A stretch of DNA of 23,475 nucleotides from a virus: IMG/VR virus record IMGVR_UViG_3300048061_000326, positions 1-23,475 of that record; one strand, 5' to 3'. The notes under the pieces are model-generated. The model was not told the origin of the DNA, did no database searches, and saw nothing but the letters and a program-made list of their open reading frames with translations. Numbering within the stretch: the stretch's first letter is position 1; each line of letters begins with the position of its first letter. Positions 1-6,001 of the stretch are shown one piece after another. Made by a program: the position numbers and the translations under genes.

Positions 1-18
1 TATTGTGAGAACGGACAT
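1..18 (-). CDS. possible 5' end of the next downstream gene (partial)
   Basis: An ATG lies just after the stop of the AAA ATPase gene, and six open codons run off the left edge. There is no strong Shine-Dalgarno sequence in front of it, only an A-rich stretch. It is listed because the gene spacing fits the operon; too little is visible to say what it encodes. Confidence 0.25.
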
Positions 19-27
19 TTAAATTCT

Positions 28-1050
28 TTAGCCTCGTTTCATACAAGTGGACTCTGCATAACTCTTCCACTTGTTGGCATTCATCTTCTTAAGGTCGGCA
101 ATTTTGAGTACCATTCTCAAACTCATCTCCCTAAGTTTATTCTTGTTAGTATAGATATAATCCATTAGATCCTTTTGTTCATCTTCAGGAAACTTGTAGC
201 TAGTAAGCATACCGTCAGCAACAATTTGTTTACAACGTAGGAACTTATCTCGCATTGTGTCTAGTGTCAAATCCAAATAGTGACAACGTGACATAATAGC
301 ATCCAAGTGATCCTTCAACTTGCCTCGAGTACGTTCAAACTTTACGTTAGTGATAAAGATGATCGAACCTTTAAACTCGAACGTGTCTGGAACACCATTG
401 TTAGCAAGTGCTCTACTTTCTGAACGCCAGCTTAGTGTCCGCTTAGGACTACTATCCAATGCCGCTTTGAGCAAGTTCAAACTAAGTTCATCATACAGTA
501 CACTGTCACAATCGTCTAGCACTAGTACACTACCATTAGCACTGTAATCATATAGCAACTGGTAAAGTCCGATAGGTGTTGCCGCACCTTTCTCAACTCC
601 GAATTTACGCAAACTGTCCTGACTCAACTTCTTCATAATGCCAGCTTCTTTGAGTACCTTCTCAACTCCAAACGATTTACCAACGCCTGGAGGTCCAGTA
701 ACTACCATACCGCGGACGACCCCATCACATGCCGCATATGTCATGTCTTCTAGGATCTCAAATCGCTCCCTCAATCGTTCAATGATCTGATCATCTGTTT
801 CAGCTTGGGCGGCTTGGGCTGTCACAACACTCTCTCCATCTTCTAGCATTTCAAAGTCGTCTTTGCTAACAACTTTGATCCGAATGGAACGATCAGGGAA
901 TCCGGTAACTGCACTTCCATCCACTGTAATGAAGTTACCATTTTTACCTTCTTTGTAATCTTTTACTAAAGGAAACACTGCATCCTTTATCTCCAAGTTA
1001 CGGTATGTACCGTTAACAATTTTTACGTCTGTTGTAGTAGCTGTCTGCAT
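28..1050 (-). CDS. AAA-family ATPase
   Basis: A 340-residue P-loop ATPase. Walker A is GPPGVGKS (residues 119-126), Walker B is VLVLDD (175-180), a sensor-1-like IIFITN ends at N235, and a likely arginine finger is R255 in AIMSRCH. The first ~80 residues, including a TTGACA-free basic/acidic stretch before the ATPase core, match no domain I recognise. The start ATG has an AAGGAG site 9 nt upstream and follows an early-type promoter (1085-1112). Such single-domain AAA proteins remodel protein or nucleic-acid complexes and are common in large myophages, but the substrate cannot be read from sequence. A MoxR or replication-loader-like role is possible. The ATPase call is sure; the biological role is open. 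Confidence 0.85.
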   Translation of the reverse strand: MQTATTTDVKIVNGTYRNLEIKDAVFPLVKDYKEGKNGNFITVDGSAVTGFPDRSIRIKVVSKDDFEMLEDGESVVTAQAAQAETDDQIIERLRERFEILEDMTYAACDGVVRGMVVTGPPGVGKSFGVEKVLKEAGIMKKLSQDSLRKFGVEKGAATPIGLYQLLYDYSANGSVLVLDDCDSVLYDELSLNLLKAALDSSPKRTLSWRSESRALANNGVPDTFEFKGSIIFITNVKFERTRGKLKDHLDAIMSRCHYLDLTLDTMRDKFLRCKQIVADGMLTSYKFPEDEQKDLMDYIYTNKNKLREMSLRMVLKIADLKKMNANKWKSYAESTCMKRG

Positions 1051-1084
1051 TGGTTCTCACTCCTTTTTAACAACTTATATATAC

Positions 1085-1112
1085 ATAATAACATCATTAC
1101 AGATGTTGTCAA
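1085..1112 (-). promoter_or_regulatory. early sigma70-type promoter before the AAA ATPase gene
   Basis: On the minus strand a perfect TTGACA (1107-1112) is followed after 16 nt by TATTAT (1085-1090). An A-rich AAAAAGG lies directly upstream of the -35 box, as at the other early promoters here. It overlaps the end of the preceding 231-residue gene region and lies 35 nt before the ATPase start. Confidence 0.75.
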
Positions 1113-1117
1113 CCTTT

Positions 1118-1813
1118 TTATTGTTCTATTTTCACATAATTGAACACTGTTTCTTTACAATTAGAAAACTTACTTATATCATGTGTTTTAACTTTACCTG
1201 TAAGTGTAACATTCTTACCTTCGATGAGTTGTTGAATGTCAGGCTCACGATTGAAGAAAAACTTCACAATATTGTTTTCGTTAGTTAAACAGGTTACCAA
1301 ATGAATGTTGTATTTGGCAATAAACTTTACATCTTTGATATGTGCAGGAAAACGTAACCGCTCTCCAATTTTACCAACAAACTCACTGCCCTTACGATAC
1401 TTGTCAAAAAAGTTATCTAGTCCTTGACGTTTTTCTAAAACTCTAAAACTATTGGGCAAACTTGCTAGTACTGCTACACCAAACTTTTCAACTGTTTCAT
1501 TGCTGATACTTTGCAATACGTTAGTTTCAAAATCGTTAATTGTACCGCTTAGTTTTTTAGCAATCAGCTCTTGCTTGAATTCATCTACAATCTTATCAGC
1601 TTGTTCTACAGAACTTTCACTGATATCCATCATAGGAGCTTCAGGTGCACCTATAAGCATATTTAGGATTGCAGTTTTATTATCGTAAACTTGCTTGTCT
1701 GATTCTCGATCATAATAACCATATCCGCTTTTTATAAAGCCTTGCTTCTTATCTACTTCAATGGCTAATTCTAAAACTTGACGTGTATTAAACTGTGCTT
1801 TTTGACGTGCCAT
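1118..1813 (-). CDS. hypothetical protein, 231 aa
   Basis: No family is recognised. The protein is mixed-charge and soluble, with no signal peptide or membrane segment. The N-terminal half is helical in appearance, with a charged helix around residues 65-110. The last ~60 residues are beta-rich and contain VTLTGKVKTHD (about 203-213), a pattern reminiscent of OB-fold nucleic-acid-binding proteins; that is only a resemblance. The start ATG has an AGAGGAT ribosome binding site. It is transcribed from the early promoter at 1844-1871, and the AAA ATPase gene follows with a promoter between them, which suggests an early, DNA-metabolism or host-takeover setting. Confidence 0.7.
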   Translation of the reverse strand: MARQKAQFNTRQVLELAIEVDKKQGFIKSGYGYYDRESDKQVYDNKTAILNMLIGAPEAPMMDISESSVEQADKIVDEFKQELIAKKLSGTINDFETNVLQSISNETVEKFGVAVLASLPNSFRVLEKRQGLDNFFDKYRKGSEFVGKIGERLRFPAHIKDVKFIAKYNIHLVTCLTNENNIVKFFFNREPDIQQLIEGKNVTLTGKVKTHDISKFSNCKETVFNYVKIEQ

Positions 1814-1843
1814 TTTTCTTATCCTCTGTTAAGTTACTCATTT

Positions 1844-1871
1844 ATATTAACATCGATACTTGTGTTGTCAA
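1844..1871 (-). promoter_or_regulatory. early sigma70-type promoter before the 231-aa gene
   Basis: Minus-strand TTGACA (1866-1871) and TAATAT (1844-1849) are separated by 16 nt. The spacer ends in GATGT, as does the spacer of the 1085-1112 promoter. The -35 box begins one base after the stop codon of the 44-residue gene. Confidence 0.7.
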
Positions 1872-2006
1872 TTAGAAAATAAAAATTAATAGACAAATAA
1901 ACAAAGAAGTACCATAAGCAAATCTATAAAAATCACTTATAAGCCAAATATAAAATCTGACAGGCAAAAGTATAAATTTTATAGTTTCCCATATAAGATG
2001 TAACAT
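1872..2006 (-). CDS. membrane microprotein, 44 aa
   Basis: A small gene between two early promoters. The ATG has an AAGGTGG ribosome binding site 5 nt upstream. The product is very hydrophobic: residues 9-24 and 33-44 could each enter the membrane, with a short polar turn (ISDFYR) between them. It ends only one base before the -35 box of the next promoter. Two-helix microproteins of this kind are common in phage early regions and may act on the host membrane; no function is assigned. Support comes from the promoter, the ribosome binding site and the clean fit between neighbours; no homologue is recognised. Confidence 0.55.
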   Translation of the reverse strand: MLHLIWETIKFILLPVRFYIWLISDFYRFAYGTSLFICLLIFIF

Positions 2007-2034
2007 TAGACCACCTTTTTTAAATTACTCTTAT

Positions 2035-2063
2035 ATAGTAACACCAAGATGTCATACTGTCAA
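2035..2063 (-). promoter_or_regulatory. early promoter, conserved-spacer class
   Basis: TTGACA (2058-2063), a 17-nt spacer GTATGACATCTTGGTGT, then TACTAT (2035-2040), preceded by AAAAAAAGG. The spacer is nearly identical to those at 3848-3876 and 22820-22848. It would drive the 44-residue membrane gene. Confidence 0.8.
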
Positions 2064-2073
2064 CCTTTTTTTA

Positions 2074-2104
2074 ATTGCAACTAATAGTAAGAATTATTTG
2101 CAAT
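2074..2104 (-). repeat. long imperfect inverted repeat (hairpin) upstream of an early promoter
   Basis: ATTGCAA and TTGCAAT arms extend inward (TAAT/ATTA) to give 11 pairs of 12 around a 7-nt loop. In the minus direction it is followed by AAAAAAA rather than T, so it is not a normal terminator. It lies in the ~90-nt gap between the 85-residue gene and the promoter at 2035-2063. It could be a transcript 3' end, a processing site or a protein-binding site. Confidence 0.45.
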
Positions 2105-2154
2105 AAGAGTCTGTGGAGAGTGCGTAGACTGACAAAACCTAATTTGGCAGTAAC

Positions 2155-2412
2155 TTATACTGAGAACAAGTCGCCTTGTTCTGTATACCCTTTAACTGTC
2201 TCTATGGTCATTATACCTTGACACCAATTATATGAGGCATCTTTAACGTAGGTAAATGACTTGTTATAGTATGGAATAATGCCAACAATTTTGTCATGTT
2301 CGTAAAAACTACACTGTAAAAAATCGTCATCTACAAGACTGATTACGCTCAATCTGTTTAGTTCTTTGTTCTCAGTTTTGTTATACCAACTTGGTCCAAA
2401 ATCGTCTGCCAT
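2155..2412 (-). CDS. hypothetical protein, 85 aa
   Basis: A small soluble acidic protein with many aromatic residues (W9, Y10, several Y and F, W63). It looks beta-rich (repeated short hydrophobic strands such as LSVISLV and IVGIIPYY), with no membrane segment. The ATG is preceded by a perfect AGGAGG site. It is the last gene of the unit that starts at the early promoter 3848-3876 and includes the tRNA cluster. I do not recognise a family. Confidence 0.7.
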   Translation of the reverse strand: MADDFGPSWYNKTENKELNRLSVISLVDDDFLQCSFYEHDKIVGIIPYYNKSFTYVKDASYNWCQGIMTIETVKGYTEQGDLFSV

Positions 2413-2429
2413 TAACTTCCTCCTATAGA

Positions 2430-2636
2430 TCAGCTAAAGTGTTTTTCAATCATTTCTAAACGATCGCTTGCCGCCGCCATTTTATCAAGTTCTGCAATAA
2501 TAGCTTCAGTAACATCACTGTGTTCTCCAATGCCTGCAGGCATTGCTCTATAGACTTCAATGTTTGCTCTGTGTACTGCTATTTCGCCTTCAGCTTGCTT
2601 TCTAGCGGCTTCAATTAATACTTCTCCAACTTTCAT
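2430..2636 (-). CDS. hypothetical helical protein, 68 aa
   Basis: A short, almost wholly helical protein, rich in Ala, Glu and Lys with heptad-like spacing (residues 4-40 and 44-68), so it could form a coiled coil or helical bundle. The ATG has a modest AGGAT ribosome binding site. It lies just after the tRNA cluster and 17 nt before the 85-residue gene. No family recognised. Confidence 0.65.
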   Translation of the reverse strand: MKVGEVLIEAARKQAEGEIAVHRANIEVYRAMPAGIGEHSDVTEAIIAELDKMAAASDRLEMIEKHFS

Positions 2637-2654
2637 CTTTTATCCTATTGATTG

Positions 2655-2671
2655 GCTAGCGTTCTGCTAGC
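2655..2671 (-). repeat. GCTAGC hairpin 3' of the tRNA cluster
   Basis: Two copies of GCTAGC flank a 5-nt loop, giving a 6-bp hairpin between the last tRNA and the 68-residue gene. No T-run follows, so it is more likely an RNA-processing or mRNA-stabilising structure than a terminator. A late-like CATAAATATC motif sits just before it (about 2677-2686), overlapping the tRNA-Thr CCA end. Confidence 0.4.
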
Positions 2672-2683
2672 TATTGATATTTA

Positions 2684-2759
<76 letters not shown>

Positions 2760-2763
2760 GATT

Positions 2764-2837
2764 TGGAGCGGGTAAGGAGAATCGAACTCCTGTCTTCAGA
2801 TTGGAAATCTGTAATAATACCATTATACGATACCCGC
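2764..2837 (-). tRNA. tRNA-Gly(TCC)
   Basis: Acceptor GCGGGTA/TACCCGC, anticodon loop TTTCCAA with TCC at 2803-2805, T-arm AGGAG-TTCGATT-CTCCT, and an encoded TCCA 3' end. The D-arm is weak (GTAT/ATTA-like), as is usual for bacterial tRNA-Gly. It reads GGA/GGG. Confidence 0.95.
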
Positions 2838-2841
2838 TTCT

Positions 2842-2919
2842 TGGTGGGCCCTGTTGGATTTGAACCAACGATCGATCCGTTATGAGCGGATGGCTTTAAC
2901 CAGACTAAGCTAAAGGCCC
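2842..2919 (-). tRNA. tRNA-Ile2(CAT), probably lysidine-type (or Met)
   Basis: Acceptor GGGCCTT/AGGGCCC, anticodon stem ATCCG/CGGAT, loop CTCATAA with CAT at 2882-2884, T-arm GTTGG-TTCAAAT-CCAAC, encoded CCA. The T-arm and acceptor look closer to E. coli tRNA-Ile2 than to elongator tRNA-Met, so an AUA-reading tRNA after TilS modification is preferred. The elongator Met reading cannot be excluded without a model search. Confidence 0.9.
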
Positions 2920-2922
2920 AAT

Positions 2923-3012
2923 TGGCGGACAGTCAGGGATTCGAACCCTGGGAAGGCGTTAACCTTCGTCGGTTTAGTAGACCGGTGCTTTAAACCTCTC
3001 AGCCAACTGTCC
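2923..3012 (-). tRNA. tRNA-Ser(ACT), unusual A34
   Basis: A class II tRNA of 90 nt: acceptor GGACAGT/ACTGTCC, long variable arm GAAGG-TTAACG-CCTTC, T-loop TTCGAAT, discriminator G and encoded CCA. The anticodon loop is CTACTAA, giving anticodon ACT (2976-2978). Bacterial AGY-reading tRNA-Ser normally has GCT. The outermost anticodon-stem pair is C-A. The rest of the molecule is intact, so it is probably functional, reading AGU or, if A34 becomes inosine, AGU and AGC. Confidence 0.88.
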
Positions 3013-3018
3013 AATTAT

Positions 3019-3095
3019 TGGCCCGCTCTACAGGATTCGAACCTGTGACCTACTGCTTAGAAGGCAGTTGCTCTATCCAGCTGAGCTAAGAGCGG
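3019..3095 (-). tRNA. tRNA-Arg(TCT)
   Basis: Acceptor CCGCTCT/AGAGCGG, D-arm GCTC/GAGC, anticodon stem ACTGC/GCAGT, loop CTTCTAA with TCT at 3059-3061, T-arm ACAGG-TTCGAAT-CCTGT, discriminator G and encoded CCA. It reads AGA/AGG. It is the first tRNA of the five-gene array in transcription order. Confidence 0.95.
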
Positions 3096-3101
3096 ATTCT
3101 T

Positions 3102-3353
3102 TTATTCGATTCCTTTGTTTGTTTTCCAAACACGATATTTGGCCTCTGACCATACCATTGTTGCTATCATTATAATAACAAATGGTATTCCAAAAGTCAA
3201 TATCCCATATAGTTCTGCTTCAACTTTTCCAACACCATTCTGTGTATAGATCCATTGAAAGCCATTTATCATACCAAATATGACAGCAATTATTACTACC
3301 CATTTGGCTAAAATTTTTGTTGCTTCTACAACGGTTTGCATTGTTTCACTCAT
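3102..3353 (-). CDS. two-helix membrane protein, 83 aa
   Basis: Two clear membrane segments (about 16-36 and 48-68) joined by a polar loop, with a basic C-terminal tail (KYRVWKTNK) that should face the cytoplasm. The ATG has an AGAAGGA site 7 nt upstream. It lies between the LPD29-like gene and the tRNA array in one early transcript. It has holin-like size and topology, but so do many phage inner-membrane proteins and there is no lysis gene nearby, so no role is assigned. Confidence 0.7.
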   Translation of the reverse strand: MSETMQTVVEATKILAKWVVIIAVIFGMINGFQWIYTQNGVGKVEAELYGILTFGIPFVIIMIATMVWSEAKYRVWKTNKGIE

Positions 3354-3425
3354 ATTATATTCCTTCTGTTGAGCGGGGCATCATTGCCCGGGTAAAAAAT
3401 TTCCTCCCAAAAATACTCTCCCGTT

Positions 3426-3812
3426 TTATTTTTGAACGTATGGTGTATTCCAACTACCAACATTCATACTAATGTAGTAGGCTGTTTCAAAGTAATCTAT
3501 CATTGAATTACTGTTGTCATACCAACCTTTGTTCTTGTGATAACCTTCTCCTTTGATAGGAGCAGTTTTAATAATCTCATGCACTTTGTCAAAAAATGTT
3601 TGATGATCACCATACATATGTGTATGATACTGATTGATCGGAGCATAGCCTTCATCACCTCGGAAACAATCGCTAAAGTCTGTTGGTCCAGACTTAATTG
3701 TAACGTCTACACTTGAATGATGTTGCTTACGAACACCAAATTTAAACTTTGGAAACGTAGCTTTAAGTTCGTTACGGATTGCTTTTACATCTTCTGCGTT
3801 AATAAATGCCAT
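3426..3812 (-). CDS. LPD29-like small protein, 128 aa
   Basis: The N-terminus (FINAEDVKAIRNELKATFP, then KFGVRKQHHSSVDVTIKSGP) follows the pattern I know as large polyvalent protein-associated domain 29 (LPD29): a helix, then a basic beta segment with an S-x-V-x-V strand and a 'GPT' turn. Function of the domain is unknown. I take the start at 3812 because AAGGAG lies 8 nt upstream. The longer frame to 3860 would begin at TTG and would overlap the -10 box of the promoter at 3848-3876. It is the first gene of the early unit containing the tRNAs. Confidence 0.75.
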   Translation of the reverse strand: MAFINAEDVKAIRNELKATFPKFKFGVRKQHHSSVDVTIKSGPTDFSDCFRGDEGYAPINQYHTHMYGDHQTFFDKVHEIIKTAPIKGEGYHKNKGWYDNSNSMIDYFETAYYISMNVGSWNTPYVQK

Positions 3813-3847
3813 GTCGTCAACTCCTTGTTTGCTTAACTTACTCTTAT

Positions 3848-3876
3848 ATACTAACACCAAGAGTTCATACTGTCAA
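3848..3876 (-). promoter_or_regulatory. early promoter, conserved-spacer class, for the tRNA unit
   Basis: TTGACA (3871-3876), spacer GTATGAACTCTTGGTGT (17 nt), TAGTAT (3848-3853), preceded by AAAAGG. The TGA inside the -35 box is also the stop codon of the upstream HNH gene. Confidence 0.8.
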
Positions 3877-4250
3877 CCTTTTATGGCATCTTTTTTCATC
3901 TTTTTTCGTTCTTTTGCTATTTCATGCTGTCTAAACCATTCTCTATTTTTGAATGTTTCTACTACATGACAATTTTTACATAGTATTCTACACTTGCGTA
4001 TTTCTTTGAATACTGTAATTATTGCTTGGGTATTTTTCTCTTTATCTCTGTAAATTTTACTGTAAAGTTTAGACATACCACTACCAGCGCCATATGCCGC
4101 TCCGCTGTGCTTTTCTGTACCATCTCTATGTGCAAAATCTAATGCAAGCGGGCTTTTATCAAATCCACAATATTCACATCCTTTAGATTGTTTGATCTTT
4201 CTTAACCAATACAATCGTCGATCTTTACGCCATCTTCTCCAGTCGTGCAA
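3873..4250 (-). CDS. HNH-type zinc/endonuclease-like protein, 125 aa
   Basis: The pattern C25-x2-C28, an aspartate/histidine pair in LDFAHRD (D38, H41), then C91-x2-C94-H95 is that of HNH proteins with a structural zinc. The ends are very basic (WRRWRKDRR and KERKKMKK), consistent with DNA binding. No ATG fits: the frame is open upstream to a TTG at 4292, but I choose TTG at 4250, which has GGAGG 8 nt upstream and cuts the overlap with rpiB to 26 nt. That same GGAGG encodes the conserved EGG of RpiB, so it may be fortuitous. It could be a free-standing homing-type nuclease or a phage nicking enzyme. Confidence 0.7.
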   Translation of the reverse strand: MHDWRRWRKDRRLYWLRKIKQSKGCEYCGFDKSPLALDFAHRDGTEKHSGAAYGAGSGMSKLYSKIYRDKEKNTQAIITVFKEIRKCRILCKNCHVVETFKNREWFRQHEIAKERKKMKKDAIKG

Positions 4251-4650
4251 CGTGTCTTCCTCCTTCAAATTCTGTTGAAAGAAAGGTATCAACTATATTA
4301 ATAATCCACGCTGGCTCAGTTACTCTTGCACCCAAACACAATACATTTGCATCATTGTGTTGTCTAGTGAGCATTGCAGTATGTGTGTCTTTACATAGTC
4401 CTGCACGAATCTTTGGATTTCTATTAGCCGCCATACTCATACCAATACCTGTACCACAAACAAGGATACCAAAATTTGCACCTCCACTGGCTACAAGTTC
4501 ACATACACCTTTGGCAAAGTCCGGATAGTCGCAACTTTCTTCACTATCACAACCCCAGTCTCTAACGTTGTGTCCTTGATCTGTCAACCATTCAATGATT
4601 GCTTCTTTTACTTTGTAACCTCCGTGGTCACTTGCTATTGTAACTATCAT
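4225..4650 (-). CDS. rpiB: ribose-5-phosphate isomerase B
   Basis: A full-length RpiB/LacAB-family protein (141 residues; E. coli RpiB is 149). It interconverts ribose 5-phosphate and ribulose 5-phosphate in the pentose phosphate pathway. Visible family features are ASDHGGY at 6-12, the catalytic cysteine C65 in ILVCGTGIGMSMAANR, the RQHNDANVL segment with H98, and EGGRH near the C-terminus. No key residue is missing, so it should be active. The ATG overlaps the oxygenase stop (ATGA), so the two are translationally coupled. Within the gp32-uvsX-uvsY unit its likely benefit is ribose 5-phosphate for nucleotide synthesis during replication; that is inference. Confidence 0.95.
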   Translation of the reverse strand: MIVTIASDHGGYKVKEAIIEWLTDQGHNVRDWGCDSEESCDYPDFAKGVCELVASGGANFGILVCGTGIGMSMAANRNPKIRAGLCKDTHTAMLTRQHNDANVLCLGARVTEPAWIINIVDTFLSTEFEGGRHVARLEKMA

Positions 4651-5288
4651 AATGGTCCTAACCTACTTAATTTACTAACTTCTCCGATGCCGCCTTCAAA
4701 CCATGTATTAAAACTTAAAACACATCTTGTTCCATCGATAGGCTTTTGCCCATCAACAGAATGCATAAGTTGTGAAGGGAACAGTACCAAGCGTCCTTGC
4801 TTACTTGCAACTTTCTTCCAATGAAAATTCCATGGTGATGTTGCTATCATCTCTGGGTCCATTTCCCAAGTAACGCTAGGAGACTGATTAATGTTTGACC
4901 TGTGAAATGTTAAGTCACCACTATCTTCGTCAGCCGCTACATAATAAGCACCACTGATAATACTATTAGGATGTGAATGCGGAAATACTTCCTGCTTTAC
5001 ATCATTATGTTTTAAACACCAGCTTTGTGTAAGTTTTAATTTTTGATGAGTTGACAATGCATACTGTGAATAATTGTCTAATTGCTGTTGTATCCAATTT
5101 CTTAAATTAGGTACATGGTTATCTAATACATATGAATCTGTTGACGTTTCAAACTGACCAAATGAATTTTCTGTAACGCTGTATTCAAGATCCAATATTG
5201 CTGAATGATCATCAAAATTATCGTTATCTACAATACCTATTGCAGTAGGAAAGATTAGTTCAATATTTAAATTATAATCACTTTCCAT
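4647..5288 (-). CDS. 2OG-Fe(II) oxygenase
   Basis: A 213-residue protein of the phage-type 2-oxoglutarate/Fe(II) dioxygenase class (2OG-FeII_Oxy_5-like). The double-stranded beta-helix signature is HSHPNSIISGAYYV (about 104-117), SGDLTFHR (about 123-130), then LFPSQLMHSV with the distal histidine (about 176) and TRCVLSFNTWF with the 2OG-binding arginine (about 188). The substrate may be protein, nucleic acid or a small molecule and cannot be told from sequence. I take the ATG at 5288, which overlaps the uvsY stop as TGATG; a GTG one codon upstream is the alternative. Its stop overlaps rpiB as ATGA. Confidence 0.87.
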   Translation of the reverse strand: MESDYNLNIELIFPTAIGIVDNDNFDDHSAILDLEYSVTENSFGQFETSTDSYVLDNHVPNLRNWIQQQLDNYSQYALSTHQKLKLTQSWCLKHNDVKQEVFPHSHPNSIISGAYYVAADEDSGDLTFHRSNINQSPSVTWEMDPEMIATSPWNFHWKKVASKQGRLVLFPSQLMHSVDGQKPIDGTRCVLSFNTWFEGGIGEVSKLSRLGPL

Positions 5289-5743
5289 CACAAACTTACA
5301 TCCTCTAATCCAGCCGCTCTCAGCTTTACAATATTGTTTATTTGAAATTGCTTTGCATCTATTGCTTTTATTAATCCCATGAACTTATTACGGATCAATG
5401 CAACTTCATTAATAATATGTTGCTGGTCAATTACTTCACTTTCACCATCAGCATACTTTTCAGCATCTCTACTTGAGAGTGCTTTGTTATATCCTTCCAA
5501 ATACTTGCGATAATGTTTGTTGCGTATTTTACGCATTTCAATATTCAAGTATTCTAAGATAGCTTCAAGTTCCTGCAATTGATTAAAACGATACTCAACT
5601 ATACCCGGCATGTCACGTGAATGTTTTTCCACATTGCCTTTGAGTCCGCAATCTAATCTTGCTTCATCTAGTTGTTTTTCGAAGTATTCAATTGCAGGAA
5701 CTATATTAGCTATATTCTGCCTTACTTTACTATACCAGGTCAT
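5288..5743 (-). CDS. uvsY: UvsY-like recombination mediator
   Basis: A 151-residue helical, charged protein. Its C-terminal half (HYRKYLEGYNKALSSRDAEKY, then the NKFMGLIKAIDAKQFQINNI stretch and LRAAGLED) matches the type I know from T4-like marine phage UvsY proteins; T4 UvsY has 137 residues. UvsY helps load UvsX on ssDNA coated with gp32. Location strongly supports this: gp32, uvsX and uvsY lie in one unit with only the small acidic gene between uvsX and uvsY. Its ATG directly follows the TAA of that gene, without a gap. Confidence 0.85.
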   Translation of the reverse strand: MTWYSKVRQNIANIVPAIEYFEKQLDEARLDCGLKGNVEKHSRDMPGIVEYRFNQLQELEAILEYLNIEMRKIRNKHYRKYLEGYNKALSSRDAEKYADGESEVIDQQHIINEVALIRNKFMGLIKAIDAKQFQINNIVKLRAAGLEDVSL

Positions 5744-6001
5744 TTACCAATCATCATATTCATCAGAGTCTTCATCAATATCGTCATATGCATCTTCATA
5801 ATAACAATCTCTTATTACTCTGTCAAGTGTTGAATCGTGCCCAAACCATTCGTCGCATACTTCGCTCAAATCAGCAATGTTTTCATTAATTACTGCTAGA
5901 AACTTTTCGCATGCCAGTTCTTTGTCTTTGGCGTTAATATAAGGTTTTAAAGATAGCCACATATCAACGTATGCGGCTATTTCTTCATCATCCATCTTCA
6001 T
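5744..6001 (-). CDS. acidic protein between uvsX and uvsY, 85 aa
   Basis: An acidic helical protein whose last ~18 residues are almost all Asp, Glu and Tyr (DIDEDSDEYDDW). It overlaps the uvsX end by 14 nt, and uvsY starts right after its stop, so the three are translationally linked. A second ATG two codons in (5995) is possible. No domain is recognised. The acidic tail resembles DNA-mimic or gp32-tail-like interaction tails, and the location suggests a partner or modulator of the recombinase; that is inference. Confidence 0.75.
   Translation of the reverse strand: MKMDDEEIAAYVDMWLSLKPYINAKDKELACEKFLAVINENIADLSEVCDEWFGHDSTLDRVIRDCYYEDAYDDIDEDSDEYDDW

Noticed and set aside
3354-3425. Micro-frame MMPRSTEGI and a GGGCA/TGCCC hairpin between the LPD29-like and membrane genes
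   Set aside because: The frame is nine codons with a ribosome site too far away; the stem is only 5 bp with no T-run, so neither is supported.
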